The notes: generated by a model from the letters alone, not told the origin. DNA of 64,000 nucleotides from Euptelea pleiosperma (GCA_035048495.1 CM068552.1:26724154-26788153), one strand, 5' to 3'. Shown: positions 44,997 to 58,264, counted from the stretch's first letter. A program made the numbers and translations.

Positions 44997-45573
44997 AACT
45001 ACAGGAAAAAGACTTTCAGTGATGGTCGGAGGCCGTCGATATAAGGTCTAAATTCGTCACTAAATGTTATAGCGATGACGACCATCGCTACCCGTCGCTA
45101 GAAAAACGTCGCTAAAAGGTATTACCGACAGCCACCAAAAAATCGGCCATTGCAAAAGAGTCATTTCCCGCCATACGGTGAGCTGGAAAAACCATACACC
45201 GACGGTCCCACCTGTCGGTATATCACATCTATAGGGACAGCCAGAAAATAGACCATCGCTACAGAGGCTTTACACGGACAACCAGAACCGTCGGTAAATA
45301 TTATTTTAATTTTATTTATATACAAATCATTTACCGACGGGCATAACTGTCGCTACAACTCATTATGTGTTTTGAGTACCAAACATTTTACCAACATCTA
45401 GGTGGCCGTCGCTACAACCGACATATACCGACGGCTAGTATATTGACCGTTGCTATATATTGTTTATAGCGAAGGTCATTTGCCCTGACCGTCGCTAGAA
45501 TGCATATATAGCGATGGTCACATGCCTTGACCGTTGCTAAATCTAGATACAACGACGGTGTTTCCTTGCCCGT
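44997..45573 (+). mobile_element. CACTA-type transposon left end with subterminal repeats
   Basis: It begins AACTACAGGAAAAAG, one base off the canonical CACTACAGGAAAAA terminus, with TTC in front. It then holds dozens of GACGGTC-GCTA-type motifs in both orientations (ACCGACGG, CCGTCGCTA, TAGCGATGG), the subterminal repeats to which En/Spm-type transposases bind. No transposase is present. Homology to the right-end copy at 59,258 stops at 45,573, where the LINE begins. Confidence 0.75.
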
Positions 45574-46224
45574 AATGTTTCTCTCCCCCTTTTGATCTAG
45601 AAGAAGGGTAAAGACAACGGGTTGCAGGGTCGGGCAATAGACTTAAAATATGGGTCGGGAGCACCCAACCCTAAGGACACGCACGTGAGTGGGATCCCTT
45701 GTATATTGTCGATCTCTCAACCACCTACCAATGTTTCTCTACCCCCCCCCCCCCACCCCCCTTGATCTAGAAGAAGAGCCTATCTCTAAATCGGAAGAAG
45801 ATAAGCTTCTGGAGGAGGGGCGATCGACAGGTGGGATTCTTTTTCTCAACCCCTTCTGCTTCCAACCTCCCTTTTACTTATCTTTTTCCGCCTATCCCTC
45901 AAGGGGACAATTTGCGGTCTAGGGCTTCAGGGGTTGAAATGTAATTCAGACAACAGAGGAGAGTTGGGGCTTTCAGGTGTGGGATATGAGGGGAGGTCAG
46001 TAAAGGTTGAGCATGCAGCCATAAGATAATAGATTATACACAGATCCTACTGAGTCTGAACCAGGGCTGAGGAATGGACGTTAATACCTATGAATAGAAC
46101 CATGGAATTGCCAGTGTACGACAGTTGTTGCTGAGGGTAAATCCCCCACAAGAAGCCGATAGCGAGCAGGAGAGCTTAAGACAGGTGTTGAAGACTATGG
46201 GAATTCAGGAGATCCCAAGGCCAA
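45574..46224 (+). repeat. LINE 5' region with a 156-bp direct repeat and C run
   Basis: AATGTTTCTCT followed by a C run and TTGATCTAGAAGAAG occurs at 45,574 and again at 45,730. The second copy has 13 C, A, 6 C. Repeated 5' promoter units are known in some LINEs, so this may be the LINE's 5' UTR. An open frame at 45,689-45,922 crosses the second copy. Nothing else recognisable. Confidence 0.45.
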
Positions 46225-47221
46225 TTGAGCCCCCAAACACAGGATTGGATTTTGAATGAATGGTACATGCGTAAAATCATCAAGTTGGGGAAATCTTTGG
46301 GGTTGTCATTCGAAAGGCATGAGGAGGTCAAAGAATTACTCTTGTCCATCATAGGAATTTCTAAGGAAAATGACAAAAGTCCCAGGAATGCTCGTGTTTG
46401 TTCGGAAGCTGGGGAATTAGCTCTTATAAGGAAACATGGGTCCAAGAGTGCCACATCTCAGAATCAAGGTGTAGGTAACGGGAATGGTGGGACTAATAAG
46501 ACTGAGATATATGAATATGCTGGAGAGGGGTTTAGAGAAAGGGAGGCAGATGATAGTACCGGATTATTGCTCAGGATTAGGCCCTGCAAGGTTCCTAAAG
46601 AAATTCAGAGACTAAAATACCTGTTCAATTTAGGTAAGAATCTGGTGTATAGCAATCTAAGAAGTGGACGAAGGCAAAAGGTTATTAATGAAGCTTAAAG
46701 TTCTCTCATGGAATATCCTGGGTATGGGCAATAGGGACAAAAGATCTGTTGTGAAGAGTTTGTTTAGAAGATGGGGGGCCAGTGTGATAGTGTTACAAGA
46801 AACGAAGCTGGAGAAGGTAGATTCAGTTCTCTTCAGGGAGTTATGTGGGATTGGAGATTATTGTTGGCAGGATTTACCAACACTAGGGATATCTGGGGGA
46901 ATCATGATCGTTTGGGACCGGAGGACCCTTGAATTGGATGATGCCTTGATTGGAGCTTTCTTTATGTCCATTAGATGTAGATGTGTGGGGAAGCAGTTCT
47001 CTTGCGTTCTTACAATAGTTTACGAGCCTTCCGGTAGCAGCAATAAGCAACAGTTTTGGGATGAGTTAGAGGATATTGCAGGCTTTTGGGATGATCCTTG
47101 GTGCATAGGTGGGGACTTCAATGTGGTCCGATGTTAGGGCGAGAAGAATGTTGGGGGTCTATTGACTAAAAGTATGAGAGAATTCGATGATTTCATTAAT
47201 AGGCACACATTTACGGATCTT
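46225..47221 (+). pseudogene. Plant L1-type LINE: ORF linker and apurinic-type endonuclease
   Basis: 46,225-46,698 encodes a charged linker (KLGKSLGLSFERHEEVKELL) seen ahead of the endonuclease in plant LINEs. From 46,664 the endonuclease begins with KVLSWNILGMGNRDKR, then LQETKLE (catalytic Glu), SGGIMIVWDRR and WCIGGDFNVV, in the order of L1 endonucleases that nick target DNA. A stop at 47,135 precedes FINRHTFTDL, and the frame is then cut at 47,221 by a solo LTR, resuming at 49,788. Confidence 0.85.
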
Positions 47222-49782
47222 TGATATTCGCTCAAAAGTGCTTATTTTAAGCAATTATCCTTTTAGCGTTATTGCATTCTCCTACGTAAAATACTCTATT
47301 TACCTACTTTTCTACGTAAGAGTCTCTTCTGTTGCGTAGAACACACTTTTCTGGACGAAATGGTATATTTGCATGCATTAAACACATTTTTGGAAGTCTA
47401 AATATTAAGCCGTTCTGATAAAGTCTCATTACGCGCTTCTTCTGTCGCAGGAAACCCCGATGGGACGATTCTCGAGACTTGTGGGCCCAAATCGATCATG
47501 AAAGCCCATTATCAAAGCTTAAAGAGCCCACATGATATGACTAGAAGATATGGGCCAAATATGGGCTGAATAAGAGGACCAAAAAGCCGGCCCAAAGAAC
47601 GAAGAGAGCAGGAGAGCCAATGACCAAGAGACGGACCAAAGCGTTTAAAGCCACATGAGTCAGCAAAGAATGATAGTCGACTCTACTGGAGAAGCGTGAG
47701 GATGGTCACAGTGAAGACCAGGGTTCCAGACCCTCCGCCAGTGCTTTTTTTCCATTTTTTTGATACTTTTTCTCTCATCTCTTCTTATTCTCTCTCTCTC
47801 TTCATCTCTCAATCCTCGAATCTACTGACCTAACCCCAGAACTCCTACCCATCGGCTCTATCTCATCTCCCTTAGCTTTCTGACCATTGGATCTTCAATC
47901 GGACCGTTGGATCTCTCTAGATCTGTCGATCTACCAATCTGAGCCCCAATCAAGTCACCATCCATCCGATCACCATCAAACTGTCTGTCACATCATCTTG
48001 TGAGATGATGGACATCATCAATCCATACGGGCCAGTAGCCGGGCCCATCTTCATCGACCCGCTGTCCGACCAATTAGTGGACCCCGCGAATTTCAAAATA
48101 ATTTTAATTAAATGGGGGGTCCACTAATTGGGGAGATTCCCCATAGAAAAGTAGGTTTTTACTTTAAAAAAAAAAAAATTTAATTTAAAAATTATTTTTC
48201 TTATTTTTTTATTTTCAAAAATCCCCTATTTCCATTAAAGGAAATAGGGAAGCTTTAAAAGGAGAAGGATAGGGGTTCGTTCGAACCCTAATCCCTCTCC
48301 CCTCTCCTCCTCTCCTTCCCCCTATCCTTTCCCTTCTTCCCCGCGTTCTTTTTTTTCCTCTTCTTCCTCCTTTCTTCTTCGTCTTCTTCCCTATACTTCG
48401 CCGGAGTTGCAGGTTTGCAACTCCGGCCGTTCTTCTTCTTCTTCTTCTTCTTCTTCTTCTTTCTCCTTCTCTCCTCTGTCTTCTTCTTCTCATATTTTTA
48501 GTTTTCGTTTTTTTTCATTACCGTTTTCTACCGGAGTTGCAGCCTGCAACTCCGGTCGGCCGCCACCATTTTCCCTTCTTCTTCATCGTTTTCTTCTCTT
48601 CTTCTGCCCCTCTTCCTCGTCTGCAACCAGCACCTCCCACCTTCGTAGCAGCAACGTGCTGGTGTTGCATAACAGCAACACCAACACCACCACGACCGCC
48701 TGCAGCCACCACATTACCGCCTGTGCCTCTTGCACCGTTGCAAGCTCTACCACAGCCACCGTCTCTCTCCCATCCTTCCTCTCCCATATTCCCTGCATAC
48801 ATCCCATCCATCCACCATTGTTCTTGCTGGGCGAACCAGCAAGAACGGAGTGCCATTACAACACCATTCCGCCCAAACCAGAAAAAAAAAAGAAAAAAAA
48901 AAAAAAAAAAGAAAGAAAGAAGGAGAAGAAAGAAAGAAGGAGGAGGGGACGTCCTTACCTGCTGTTCCAGATCGTCTCCAGCTGCTGCCCCCCTCCACGT
49001 TCAGCCACCATCATCACCGCCAACATCACCTGCAACTCAAAGGCCTTCACAAACTAGCAACCTTTCTCCCTCCAAGGGACACTAGCAGCAACCACGGCTC
49101 ATCATGGATACCTCCATAATCGGACCGCTACCATCTCCACTTGCCAAAACCAGCAACTCCATCTTCGGAAAACTATGTACTTGATATCTCCCTCATCCAT
49201 CATACCCGAAGTACTTGACCGAACCATTGGATCCCATGGCCGCAAGGTAAGTGAGAGGTAATTCTCCATCTCAATCTCTCTCTCTAGTTTCTATCTCTAC
49301 CTCTCTTTAGTTTTTCTCACTTTCTCTCTAACATTCTCTCTCTCTAGGGTAGTTCTCTCTCTAGATTTCTCTATCTATTTCTCTCTTCGCTACATAGTTT
49401 CTCTCTCTAGAATAGCCTTCTTGATAGTTCTCTCTCTCTAGAAATACTCCCTCACTTCATTTTCTCTCTCTAACTCTCTCTAGAATTTTCTTCTTTAAAA
49501 TTGCTTTTTAGTTTATCTTATTATATGTTATTTTTGATTCAAGCATTGTAATAAACATTTGATCCCTGAATGATGAAGTTTGTTTTTATCTATTATTTCT
49601 TGTGATGATCCGTCAGTTTTTGTTCTTACTCGCGCTAATCCGACTAATCCCGAGTGCGGATCGACATCCGACACGAATCCCTATACAAATCTATCAATTT
49701 TGCAGGATAATCGGATAAAAATTACAAATATGTTGAAGTTAGGGTTTCCGTAACCAACGATGCGAAAAAAAACCTACTTTCA
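47222..49782 (+). mobile_element. Solo LTR, 2,561 bp, inserted in the LINE
   Basis: It starts TGATATTCGCTCAAAAGTGC and ends AACCTACTTTCA, with perfect flanks ATCTT (47,217-47,221) and ATCTT (49,783-49,787). Excision joins HTFTDL to PMGGAKYTWSNNQ of the LINE. It is a longer relative of the LTRs at 15,237 and 23,172: starts and ends agree, while the middle has extra C/T-rich sequence (48,290-49,500) like that in 7,944-9,723. It contains a T-arm-like AGGGTTCCAGACCCT (47,720-47,734), a TTC repeat (48,430-48,457) and two equal hairpins (48,400-48,427 and 48,530-48,556). C/T-rich open frames of up to 216 codons are not genes. Confidence 0.9.
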
Positions 49783-49787
49783 ATCTT

Positions 49788-52700
49788 CCTATGGGTGGAG
49801 CCAAATATACATGGTCCAATAATCAAGCATCTCTCACTCTCTATAGATTGGATAGGTTTTTGGTGTCCGCTAATTGGGAAGATCTTTCTAGGGAGTTTCT
49901 TTGATGGCGATACCTAGACCTACATTGGACCACTCTCCATTGGTGTTAGACTGTGGGGGCTTCAGATCTAGACCTACTCCTTTTAGATTTGAAAATGTGG
50001 TTGTGCCACCCTCAAATCAATGAGAAGGTAGGCGAGTAGTGGAAATCTTTTTCTTTTGAAGGCAAGGTGGGGGTCTCCTTTAGATGCAAACTTAAGGCTC
50101 CCATAGATTAGATTAATGTCTGGAAATGGGAGGTGTTTGGTCGTGTCAATCTAAGGATGGGGTTGGTGCTAGATAAAATAGCCACTATAGATAAGGAGGA
50201 AGAGTTCACCATTTTCTTGGAAGTGCAGACCGAGAGAGTTAATCTGAAGGCCGAGTACTAGAATAAGATGAAGATGAGGAGATCTGTTGGAGACAGAAAT
50301 TTCATGTTAGATGGTTAAAGGAAGGGGATAACTTTCATAAGGTGGCTAATGCCAATAGAAGAAGAAACTTTATTTCTAGACTCAAGATTAGGGGTGACCT
50401 GAAGGAGGAGGAAGAGGGAATCAGAAGTGGGGTGGTCAGTTTCTACAAAGATTTGTACGTTGAGACTGTTTCCTTTAGACCCTCCTTGGAGGGACTTCAG
50501 TTTGATCAGATCAGGGAGGCAGATATGGAGAGGTTGGAGAGACCTATTGTGGAGGAATAGGTGGTGACGACTATATCAGTCATAGCATGTGACAAGGCCC
50601 CAGGTCCCGACAGCTTTACTATCGCCTTCCACAAGCATTGTTGGGAGACTATTGGAGTGGACTTTATGAGAGTAGTAGCGGAGTTTCAAGAGGAAGGCTT
50701 CATAGACTACACTTCCAATGGTACTTCTATAGTATTGATTCTGAAATCTAAAGGAGCGGAGGATTTATCGGATTACAGACCCATTAGTTTGGTGGGTAGT
50801 ACCTATAAATTATTTCCAAGGTGCTGGCTCCGAAGGTTAGCGAGGTGATGTCATTTGTGATTTCTAATAAGCAATGCATTTTTGTTAGTGGGCATCAAAT
50901 TCTCGATGGGGTTCTCATAGTCGCCAGTTCTATTCTTGTCAACAGCTCTCCAGCAAGCTATTTCAAAAGCTCTTGTGGGTTGCGACAAGGGGATTCATTA
51001 TCCCCATTCCTGTTTATAGTAGTGGATTAGGCATTAGGAAAAATGACTTCTAAAGCGGTGGAGTCAGGGGAGTTGGAGGGGTTTGATAATGATACTCTTA
51101 TTTTCCTTGGTCAGGATGCTTCCCAACTAAGATTTCTCAGAGACCTTCTTTGCTGCTTTGAAGCTGTTTCAGGATTACGAGTTAATTTCTTGAAGAGTAA
51201 ATTGTATGGAGTGGAAGGTGGAGAACATGACGGGCATGGCTAGCATTTTGGGATGTGATGTTGGTAGTCTTCCATCCACTTACTTGGGCCTTCCTCTTGG
51301 GGCAGCGTACAAATCCAAGGCTCTTTGGGAGCCGGTGATAGAAATCTTTGGGAAGAGAAACAAGCACTGTGGAAATCTAGATACCTTTCCAAAGGAGGAA
51401 GACTGGTGCTGATTAATAGCTCCCTATCAAGTCTCCCCATCTATTATATGTCGTTGTTCTTGATGTCAAGGAGTGTATCCCTTACTTTGGAAAAATTATG
51501 AGGGATTTCTTATAGATAGGGAACTCGGATCAACACAAGTTTCATCTGGTAGGCTAGGATAGAGTTTGTAAGGCCAAGGAAAAAGGAGGACTGGGCATAA
51601 AAAATCTTCAAGCAATGAACTCAGCCCTCTTGGGCAACTAGTTATGGAGGTTTGGAGAGGAGCTTACCAACTTGTGGAGGGAGGTCATGGCAGGCAAATA
51701 TGGGGTTTCATACTTTGGTTGGGGTGTAGTCAGGCGGTGAGAAGCTCGTATGGGTGTAGTGTTTGGAGGGGGATTTTAAAAGTATCCGTGAACTTTAAAA
51801 GAGGTGTGTAGTTCGAGGTTGGTTCTGGGAACAGAATTAGATTCTGGGAAGACAACTGGTGTGGGTGCAACTCTTTTTGTGAAGACTTTCCCGACCTTTA
51901 TTCTATTTCCGATAGGAAGAACACATCTATTAGGGAGTGCTTTTAGAATGAAGGGGTAGATGTCGGGTCGAATTTGGGTTTTAGGAGAAACCTTAATGAC
52001 TGGAAAATTGAACCATTATCTAGATTGTTATCCAGATTGCAGGATATCCACCTCTACCCTTTAGTTCAAGCCAAGAGGGTTTGGAATTGGACAAAGGGAT
52101 GTATATCCTTGGTGAGATCTTTTTATGAGGCGCTTCTAAGCTCAGATGTTTCTACTTTCCCGGTATCCCTGATTTGGAGGTCAAAGATCCCCACTAAAGT
52201 GGCATTTTTTGCTTGGGAGGCTGCTCTTGACAAAATTTTGACAGTGGATCATTTAAAGTCAAGAGGGTTCATCTTGGTGGATTATTGCTGGATGTGTAGA
52301 AAAGTGGGGAATTAGTAGATCATCTTCTATTACATTGGGAAATGGCTAAGGAAGTCTGGAGCTCGTTTCTATCAGAGTTTGGGATGAGTTGGGTTATGCC
52401 AAGTTCTATAATAACCCTTATGCTTAGTTAGTACTCTAAAGCCTTTTCGGTCAGAGGAAGGGTTCTTTGGAGGATGCTCCTCTTGCTATTCTATGGGGTC
52501 TTTAGAATGAGAGGAATCGGAGAGCTTTCGAGTGCAAACAAGCCAATTAGCATGCCATAGTTCTAAACATCAAGGGGCCGGCTAATGTTTCTTTGGTCTA
52601 AGGTGTTTCCTATTTAGAGGGGATTTTTTTTTTAGGAATTTGTTTTACGTTGGGGTCTTCTTTGTTCTTGGGATGGTACTTAGTGTGTTTATGTTTTTTT

Positions 52701-52803
52701 TGTTTGTGTAGCCTTTGCTATTTGTTGGTCACCTCGGCCTCTTTAGCTCATTAGGCTCTTTTTGGGCTTTTGGTCCCAATAAAGTTTATACTTATAAAAA
52801 AAA
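49788..52803 (+). pseudogene. Plant L1-type LINE: reverse transcriptase, zinc-binding C-terminus, 3' tail
   Basis: After the endonuclease end, this block shows RLKEGDNFHK, DKAPGPDSFTIAF, LSDYRPISLVGSTYK and GLRQGDSLSPFLF, the ordered RT motifs of LINEs. The Y/F-x-D-D box has decayed to FDNDTLIFL near 51,085. Downstream are SGLRVNFLKSKLYGV, TYLGLPLG and the zinc-binding region (IPTKVAFFAWEAALDKILTVDHL, YCWMCRK). A 3' region ends in ACTTATAAAAAAAATT at about 52,803, the poly(A)-like tail. Many stops and frame shifts. It defines a near full-length but dead LINE from about 45,574. Confidence 0.85.
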
Positions 52804-53351
52804 TTAACAAAACAATCATTGAATAGCTTCACGTGGTGATTGAAAAAATATAAGTTTGATTTGTTAGCAAAAGAATCAAAAAAAATCAATGTTTGAGATT
52901 GCATGGGCTGAACCGATGAGTTCAAAAAAATTAATGATTATGAAAAGTGCATACCAATATCTTTGTCGACTTACGTTGATCTGTCTTTATCGAAATTTTT
53001 GAAAAATTCTTCAATGATGAGATGTATGATGCTTGATGTTGCTCTAATCAACTTTGAGATTGGAAGGAATTACCAAACAATAAGCCAAAGAAAAGATGTT
53101 GAGGGAACATTGTAGTTCCATATAAAAAGGGCATCAAATTGAGTACTCAAGGACGAGTTCTCCAACCAAGAGAGAATGATGCAATGCAGAGAAATAGGCC
53201 TCCCAAATCAAGTGGTAAGAATTCAAAGATAAAGTGCCAACTAAAGCCGCAATAGATGGATGCCAGAAAAAGATCGAGTTCCAAGTCGTTGGGTTCAGAG
53301 ATAATCACCTTTCAATATGCATAACCTTTTACTCAGACATTCAATTAAGAA
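52804..53351. other. Spacer between two tail-to-tail LINEs
   Basis: 548 bp of A/T-rich DNA without a gene or recognised repeat. It is not similar to the CACTA subterminal sequence. It may be interior of the host element or older genomic DNA. Confidence 0.4.
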
Positions 53352-54314
53352 GCCATTTTTTTATAAGCAATAATTATATTGATTAAAAGGGCTTAACCCC
53401 ACCAAACACACGCAGGAAGGGCCTTCAAAGGATGGCCACAATACTGAAAGAGCTACAAATCACATGGGAGAAGAACCTGCAAGCATCTCTTCCCACAAAA
53501 TACAATGCTTCAAAGAAACACCCTCTAAACTCATAACATGGGAAGACCACAAAAACATGAAGGCTTTAATGCTCAACATGACCCTGGGATAATCTACCTC
53601 TTTCCCTTCAAAGATACGTGAGTTTCTCTCCTTCCATACAGCCCACATAATAGCGAAGAGAAGTACTCACCATCTCCCAGAGAAAGTCTTCAAAATGCTC
53701 CCGTGAACCAAATTAAGCACATGACCTGAAATCACGTAATCAATACCGGAGAGGGAGAAAAATATATGCCACATAGCAAAGGTGAAGAGGCAATGAATCA
53801 ACAAATGCTTCATCATCTCGGCGTTGGACTTACACAAGGAGCACCTATTAGGTAACATCATGCCCCTACTATTCAAATGGTCCACAATCAAGATCTTGTC
53901 CAAAATGGGGTCCAAACGAAGAAAAGGACTTTGGACGGGACCAGGGCTCTCCAAACCAAAGTCACGGGAAAGAAGCACTAAACCCTCGAACAAAGACCGG
54001 AAAAGAAGGAGCTAACAGAAATACTCCTTTAGGATCCCACCTTCATACCCTCTCATCTGGATTTGTAGATGACAACGGAGCATCACCCACTCTAGACAAA
54101 AGAGAGCCAACTCTATCTACCTCACAATCGTTAAGATTTCTTCTGAATCCAAATTTCCAAGCAACTATGTCTTCCTACCTCAACACACATTCCTGAATAT
54201 TCACCCGTTTGAGATCTGATAGGTGGTAAAGAAGAAAAAAAGAGTCATTCAACGGCTCTTCTCCACACCAAATATCCTCCCAGAACTGAACCTTGTATCC
54301 CCGCCCTACCCTAC
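53352..54314 (-). pseudogene. Plant LINE (minus strand), 3' part: zinc-binding region and tail
   Basis: On the minus strand it reads DKILIVDHLNSRGMMLPNRCSLC with MKHLLIHCLFTFAMWHIFF, the zinc-binding C-terminus of LINE RT proteins, and then WAVWKERNSRIFEGKE near 53,600. The 3' end, on the left, has TTATAAAAAAATGG, matching the tail type of the plus-strand LINE. A solo LTR interrupts it at 54,315. Stops and frame changes are present. Confidence 0.8.
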
Positions 54315-57300
54315 TGTCATGACCCAATTTTTGGGCACCCGAATCTGACCCATTTTAGACGGGTCGCCCCAAGTCCACATAGAAGTCGTGATGATTTAGG
54401 GATAAATCCTCATAAATCAATTCACCATGCCGTCACAAAGAAAATAGAAACAAACTCATCATTTAACTTTCAATTATCGTAATATCATTCTTATAAAATT
54501 TTAATAAGTGTGAAAGCAAGGTTTAACATCTCAATAACATAATTCGTAAAGTATCTCAATCGACTCTTTAAAGGTCCATCGAACCATTGATCCACGAGTG
54601 AATGGACAATGACGGTTGAACTTCTTCGTCATCCATGTCGGCATCTTCGGACTTAACTCCGACGTTGATTACTTGGGATCGTTACTTGCTATTGACTCAA
54701 GGTTAGGATCGACCATTTATTTGTTGGTCCTTCCGTGATGTCTTATGGACTTCCTCCTATGCGCCCACCTCACCTTAATAATTTTGGCTCGAGGATTGTA
54801 GTCCTTTAAGCCAATCGAGTTCTGTCGAGTATCCCAAGTGTCCACACACGCCAGGGCGTGGTACTAAACGATAGTTGTTTTGCTACTCGTAGGAACCTAT
54901 ATGCGACATCTGTAACTACGGAAATGTTCCAAATGAAACAATCAATAGAGTGATTGGTCATCCTAATTAATAACCGCATTTAATAGTACGGTTCCTTCCC
55001 TTAAAACCAACCGAGTCCTTCAAAGCTGCACCATTTGAATTCACAGCCACAATAGCTAATAAAGTAATACGGGTCTGTCCATCCCATGATGTTTATAAAA
55101 AAATTTAGATCATATTAACTTAAATTTCAAGTGTCGACCAACCCATGGTCTCCCTCTATTTTGTACATACAGAACTTAGGTCGCTGACCACCAATACTAT
55201 AGGTAGTCATAGAGTCATTAATTAGGCATTTTCCACTTAATCAATGTAGGAATTTAATTAGATTTAAAAACATGCTGTCCAAGGCAATTAGCCTCAACGT
55301 TTTGTCATATCCATCCGCAGTTGAATTGATCATGCTGATCAATAATCCCACCCAGCAACATTCAAAAACATACACTTGCAATTATAACCAACAGATAAAT
55401 TATAGGAGGTCTCTCAGGAGTGACAAGGGGCTGAGGAACAATGGACACCATTCACCCCATGTCTGGACATTTTTCTCCGGTTAGTACAAGGTGCAGCCCT
55501 GAGATTTCCATGTATCATAATTCCCTTGACATTGCTTATAAGGCAAACGCTCCGTTAACGTTAGACACTAATGGTCCTAATCATGACTTGCATCACCCAT
55601 TCCAGGAAAAACAATATAAAAATTAAACGATAGTTCCTGGGTCCTTTAGAAAAACGAGCCCATTCATTACGGGTAGCGACCCGTACGTCACTCGGAATAA
55701 TTCCGATCACACCGATTCTATGATGTGGTCCAGTACCACTGTCCATGTACATCACCCCATAGCTCACGGGTTTCATGGGTAGTCGATAGCAACAATGCCG
55801 ATTCACATAGAGTCCAGGCCAGTCCACCATGGAACGTCTTGGCCCAAGATCCCAAGTGGATCATGCTGGTTAGTGTACTCTAAGGATGATGTCGCATGAC
55901 GCCTCAATCCCACCAACGATACAACATCCATAAATTTTAACTTCCACATAAAATAATGAATTAGCCTTCCCTTTTAACCCATACCAATCAAGGTGACAAA
56001 TGTCAATGATCTAGGATACCATGTAAGCCATGTTAATTGGTATGTTAGATGAATGTTACCATAGGACCCCACCGTCCAACCTCCCATCCAGCATACATAG
56101 GTTTAATTACCCACATAAAATGACAACTAGTTTTTCCTTTTAATAACAACCAATCAGAATATACAAATGTCAATATGACATGTTCATGAACATACTGATA
56201 TTCATTTCACTAAATCATACTTTAATAAGTTCCACAACATCTATCCCAAGTTTGAAAAATCACATGGATCCAGCTCATGCATAAATAAAGTGACGTATGA
56301 GGTCTGTGCCTTCATCACATAGCCCTCGATCGTGGCGCCATTCCCATATCCCATAATGTTCTCTTCTTCACCACTCTGTCGTTTCAGCCATTCCATTAAC
56401 CATATGGTCACCTGCAGGTACATCGGTGCACAACCGTGAGCTAAAGCTCAGTAATCCCACATCACCTCAGGTGATGTCCGTTTCCAATTACTCCACATAG
56501 GATGTGGATACATGATCCACCTGTCATTCCCACCAAGGGCCCATGATTCCCACCAAGGGTTACCACCATTCTCACCGAGGGTCCTATTTGATGGACCGAC
56601 CATCCTCCCATTTCACATGATCATATTCATATAGTTCCTCAGTTCACACAAATTAGATATTTCAAAACACGTCATAGCCTATATCAAGTGCAACATACAG
56701 CATAGTTCACATATAAAATTATGGTATCATACATGCTTTGATTCATGATCAACACTCAATCACCATATGTAGAGTAACAACATTGATTCTCAATCATCGT
56801 TAGAGGCACCTACATGTAACGTGATAAAGATTTATGCCCGGTACTTGGTGGAGCGTGTGCGTGCAGCTCGTCTCTCCCGCTTCCAAACTTCCTCTTTCTT
56901 CTCCCCCCTCTCCTCTCTTCAACCTATTCTTTTTATAAGGGAGCATTAGTTTATTTAGGTTGGTGTGGAGTGGGTCCCACTACTCACACGTTTCTAGTAT
57001 GGTGATATCTCCTACAAGCTTCCATGTGTGATACGGTTGTATGATTTAGGGATTTCTTTAAGAATTTCTTTAAGGTCAATGTTTTTGAGAGGGTGATTTC
57101 CTAATGGGTAAGGCTATGTGTATTACTCCTTTCCCACCTTTCTTCCATATGTAGTTGTAAACATTTTTAGAGAATTTATTCTCACGGCGGACTACTTCTA
57201 TTATTATTAAATTTATTTGAATTATTTCCATGTGTGCTAGATATATTATTCTTTCCTTCCTAATGGTGATATCATTCATTTGGTAGGTCAATTAAGATCC

Positions 57301-58264
57301 TAGAGATGTAATTTCTCTTTCCTAATTATCCTTAGCATGTTTCTAGTTAATTGTTCCTTATAGTTGGTAAGTTTGATTTCTAACCACTTTCCTTTCCTAC
57401 ATGTAGGTGCTGGATATTTACAAGGGTTTAGACTATTCATTCTTACACTGGGGCTGATGCGGCGTGTAGGCCAGTGGGGCCCACGTTCGCTTTTCAATTA
57501 ATTCCCTGTACTTACCTATGTGTACACGAGTATACATATATGTCGATATATATTCTATGATCCGTATGCTTCTATCCTGAATATGGTTATGACCGATCTT
57601 AGTTAGGTATGATTATATTGCTATATAATAGTCAGTATACCGTACAGTGAGTATTGTAGTGGTGCATTCCGACTCTAATGCTCCTAGCACGTATTCTACG
57701 GATCGAATTAGAAGGGTGTACAAGCTTCACATTATGTGCGGTTGAGCGTGGCTCTACTATCTATCCAATGGTTCATTAAAAGTTTCAAAAGTTAAGAATT
57801 TTTCTGATTAGTATACACATGTCCCGTGTGAGACCTACAATTCATACCGGCACGTGTGTTATGATTATGTTTGATGAGATAAAGTGTCCTTAGTTTTCCC
57901 GTGTGTTTACATAGTTCATTGTTGTCTCCTATCGCTAATAATTCTCTTTTTTGCAATTTATGAAATGTTATTGATATTAAGGTTATTAGTGGTGTTGCTA
58001 CACTAATTCATTATAATCATATTAGTTCAGGTTCAGTAGTAGTGAAGGGGGTGGTCTACTAAATATGATATACTAGTTATTCCGAAATTTGGAAATGTAT
58101 GGAAACGACATGAGATTTAAGTACTGGCAAGTCTCTAAATGCATAACTAATTTCACCAATATAACAACAATGAATTCATGGAAGAATTGGGGTCAAAGTT
58201 TGAAAAAGTCAAATATGTATGCAAATTTACAAAAATGTCCTCAGGGTTAGTTCAGGGTATTACA
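54315..58264. mobile_element. Solo LTR, 3,950 bp, inserted in the minus-strand LINE
   Basis: It starts TGTCATGACCCAATTTTTGG and ends TTCAGGGTATTACA. Flanks CCTAC (54,310-54,314) and CCTAC (58,265-58,269) are perfect. The end agrees with that of the solo LTR at 1,178-5,006, and both share a CTCAGTAAT motif region (1,630; 56,449), so they belong to one superfamily, though most of the sequence differs. Short ATTCCCACCAAGGG repeats occur at 56,526-56,580. No coding region, primer site or second LTR. Confidence 0.9.

Noticed and set aside
48215..49119. Open frames up to 216 codons, Ser-, Arg- or Pro-rich, on both strands
   Set aside because: Same C/T-rich section inside the solo LTR at 47,222-49,782, with TTC and poly(A)-like runs; compositional artefacts.
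54315..58264. Full LTR retrotransposon between LINE halves
   Set aside because: No internal coding region, primer site, polypurine tract or second LTR; the TG...CA ends with a perfect 5-bp duplication fit a solo LTR.
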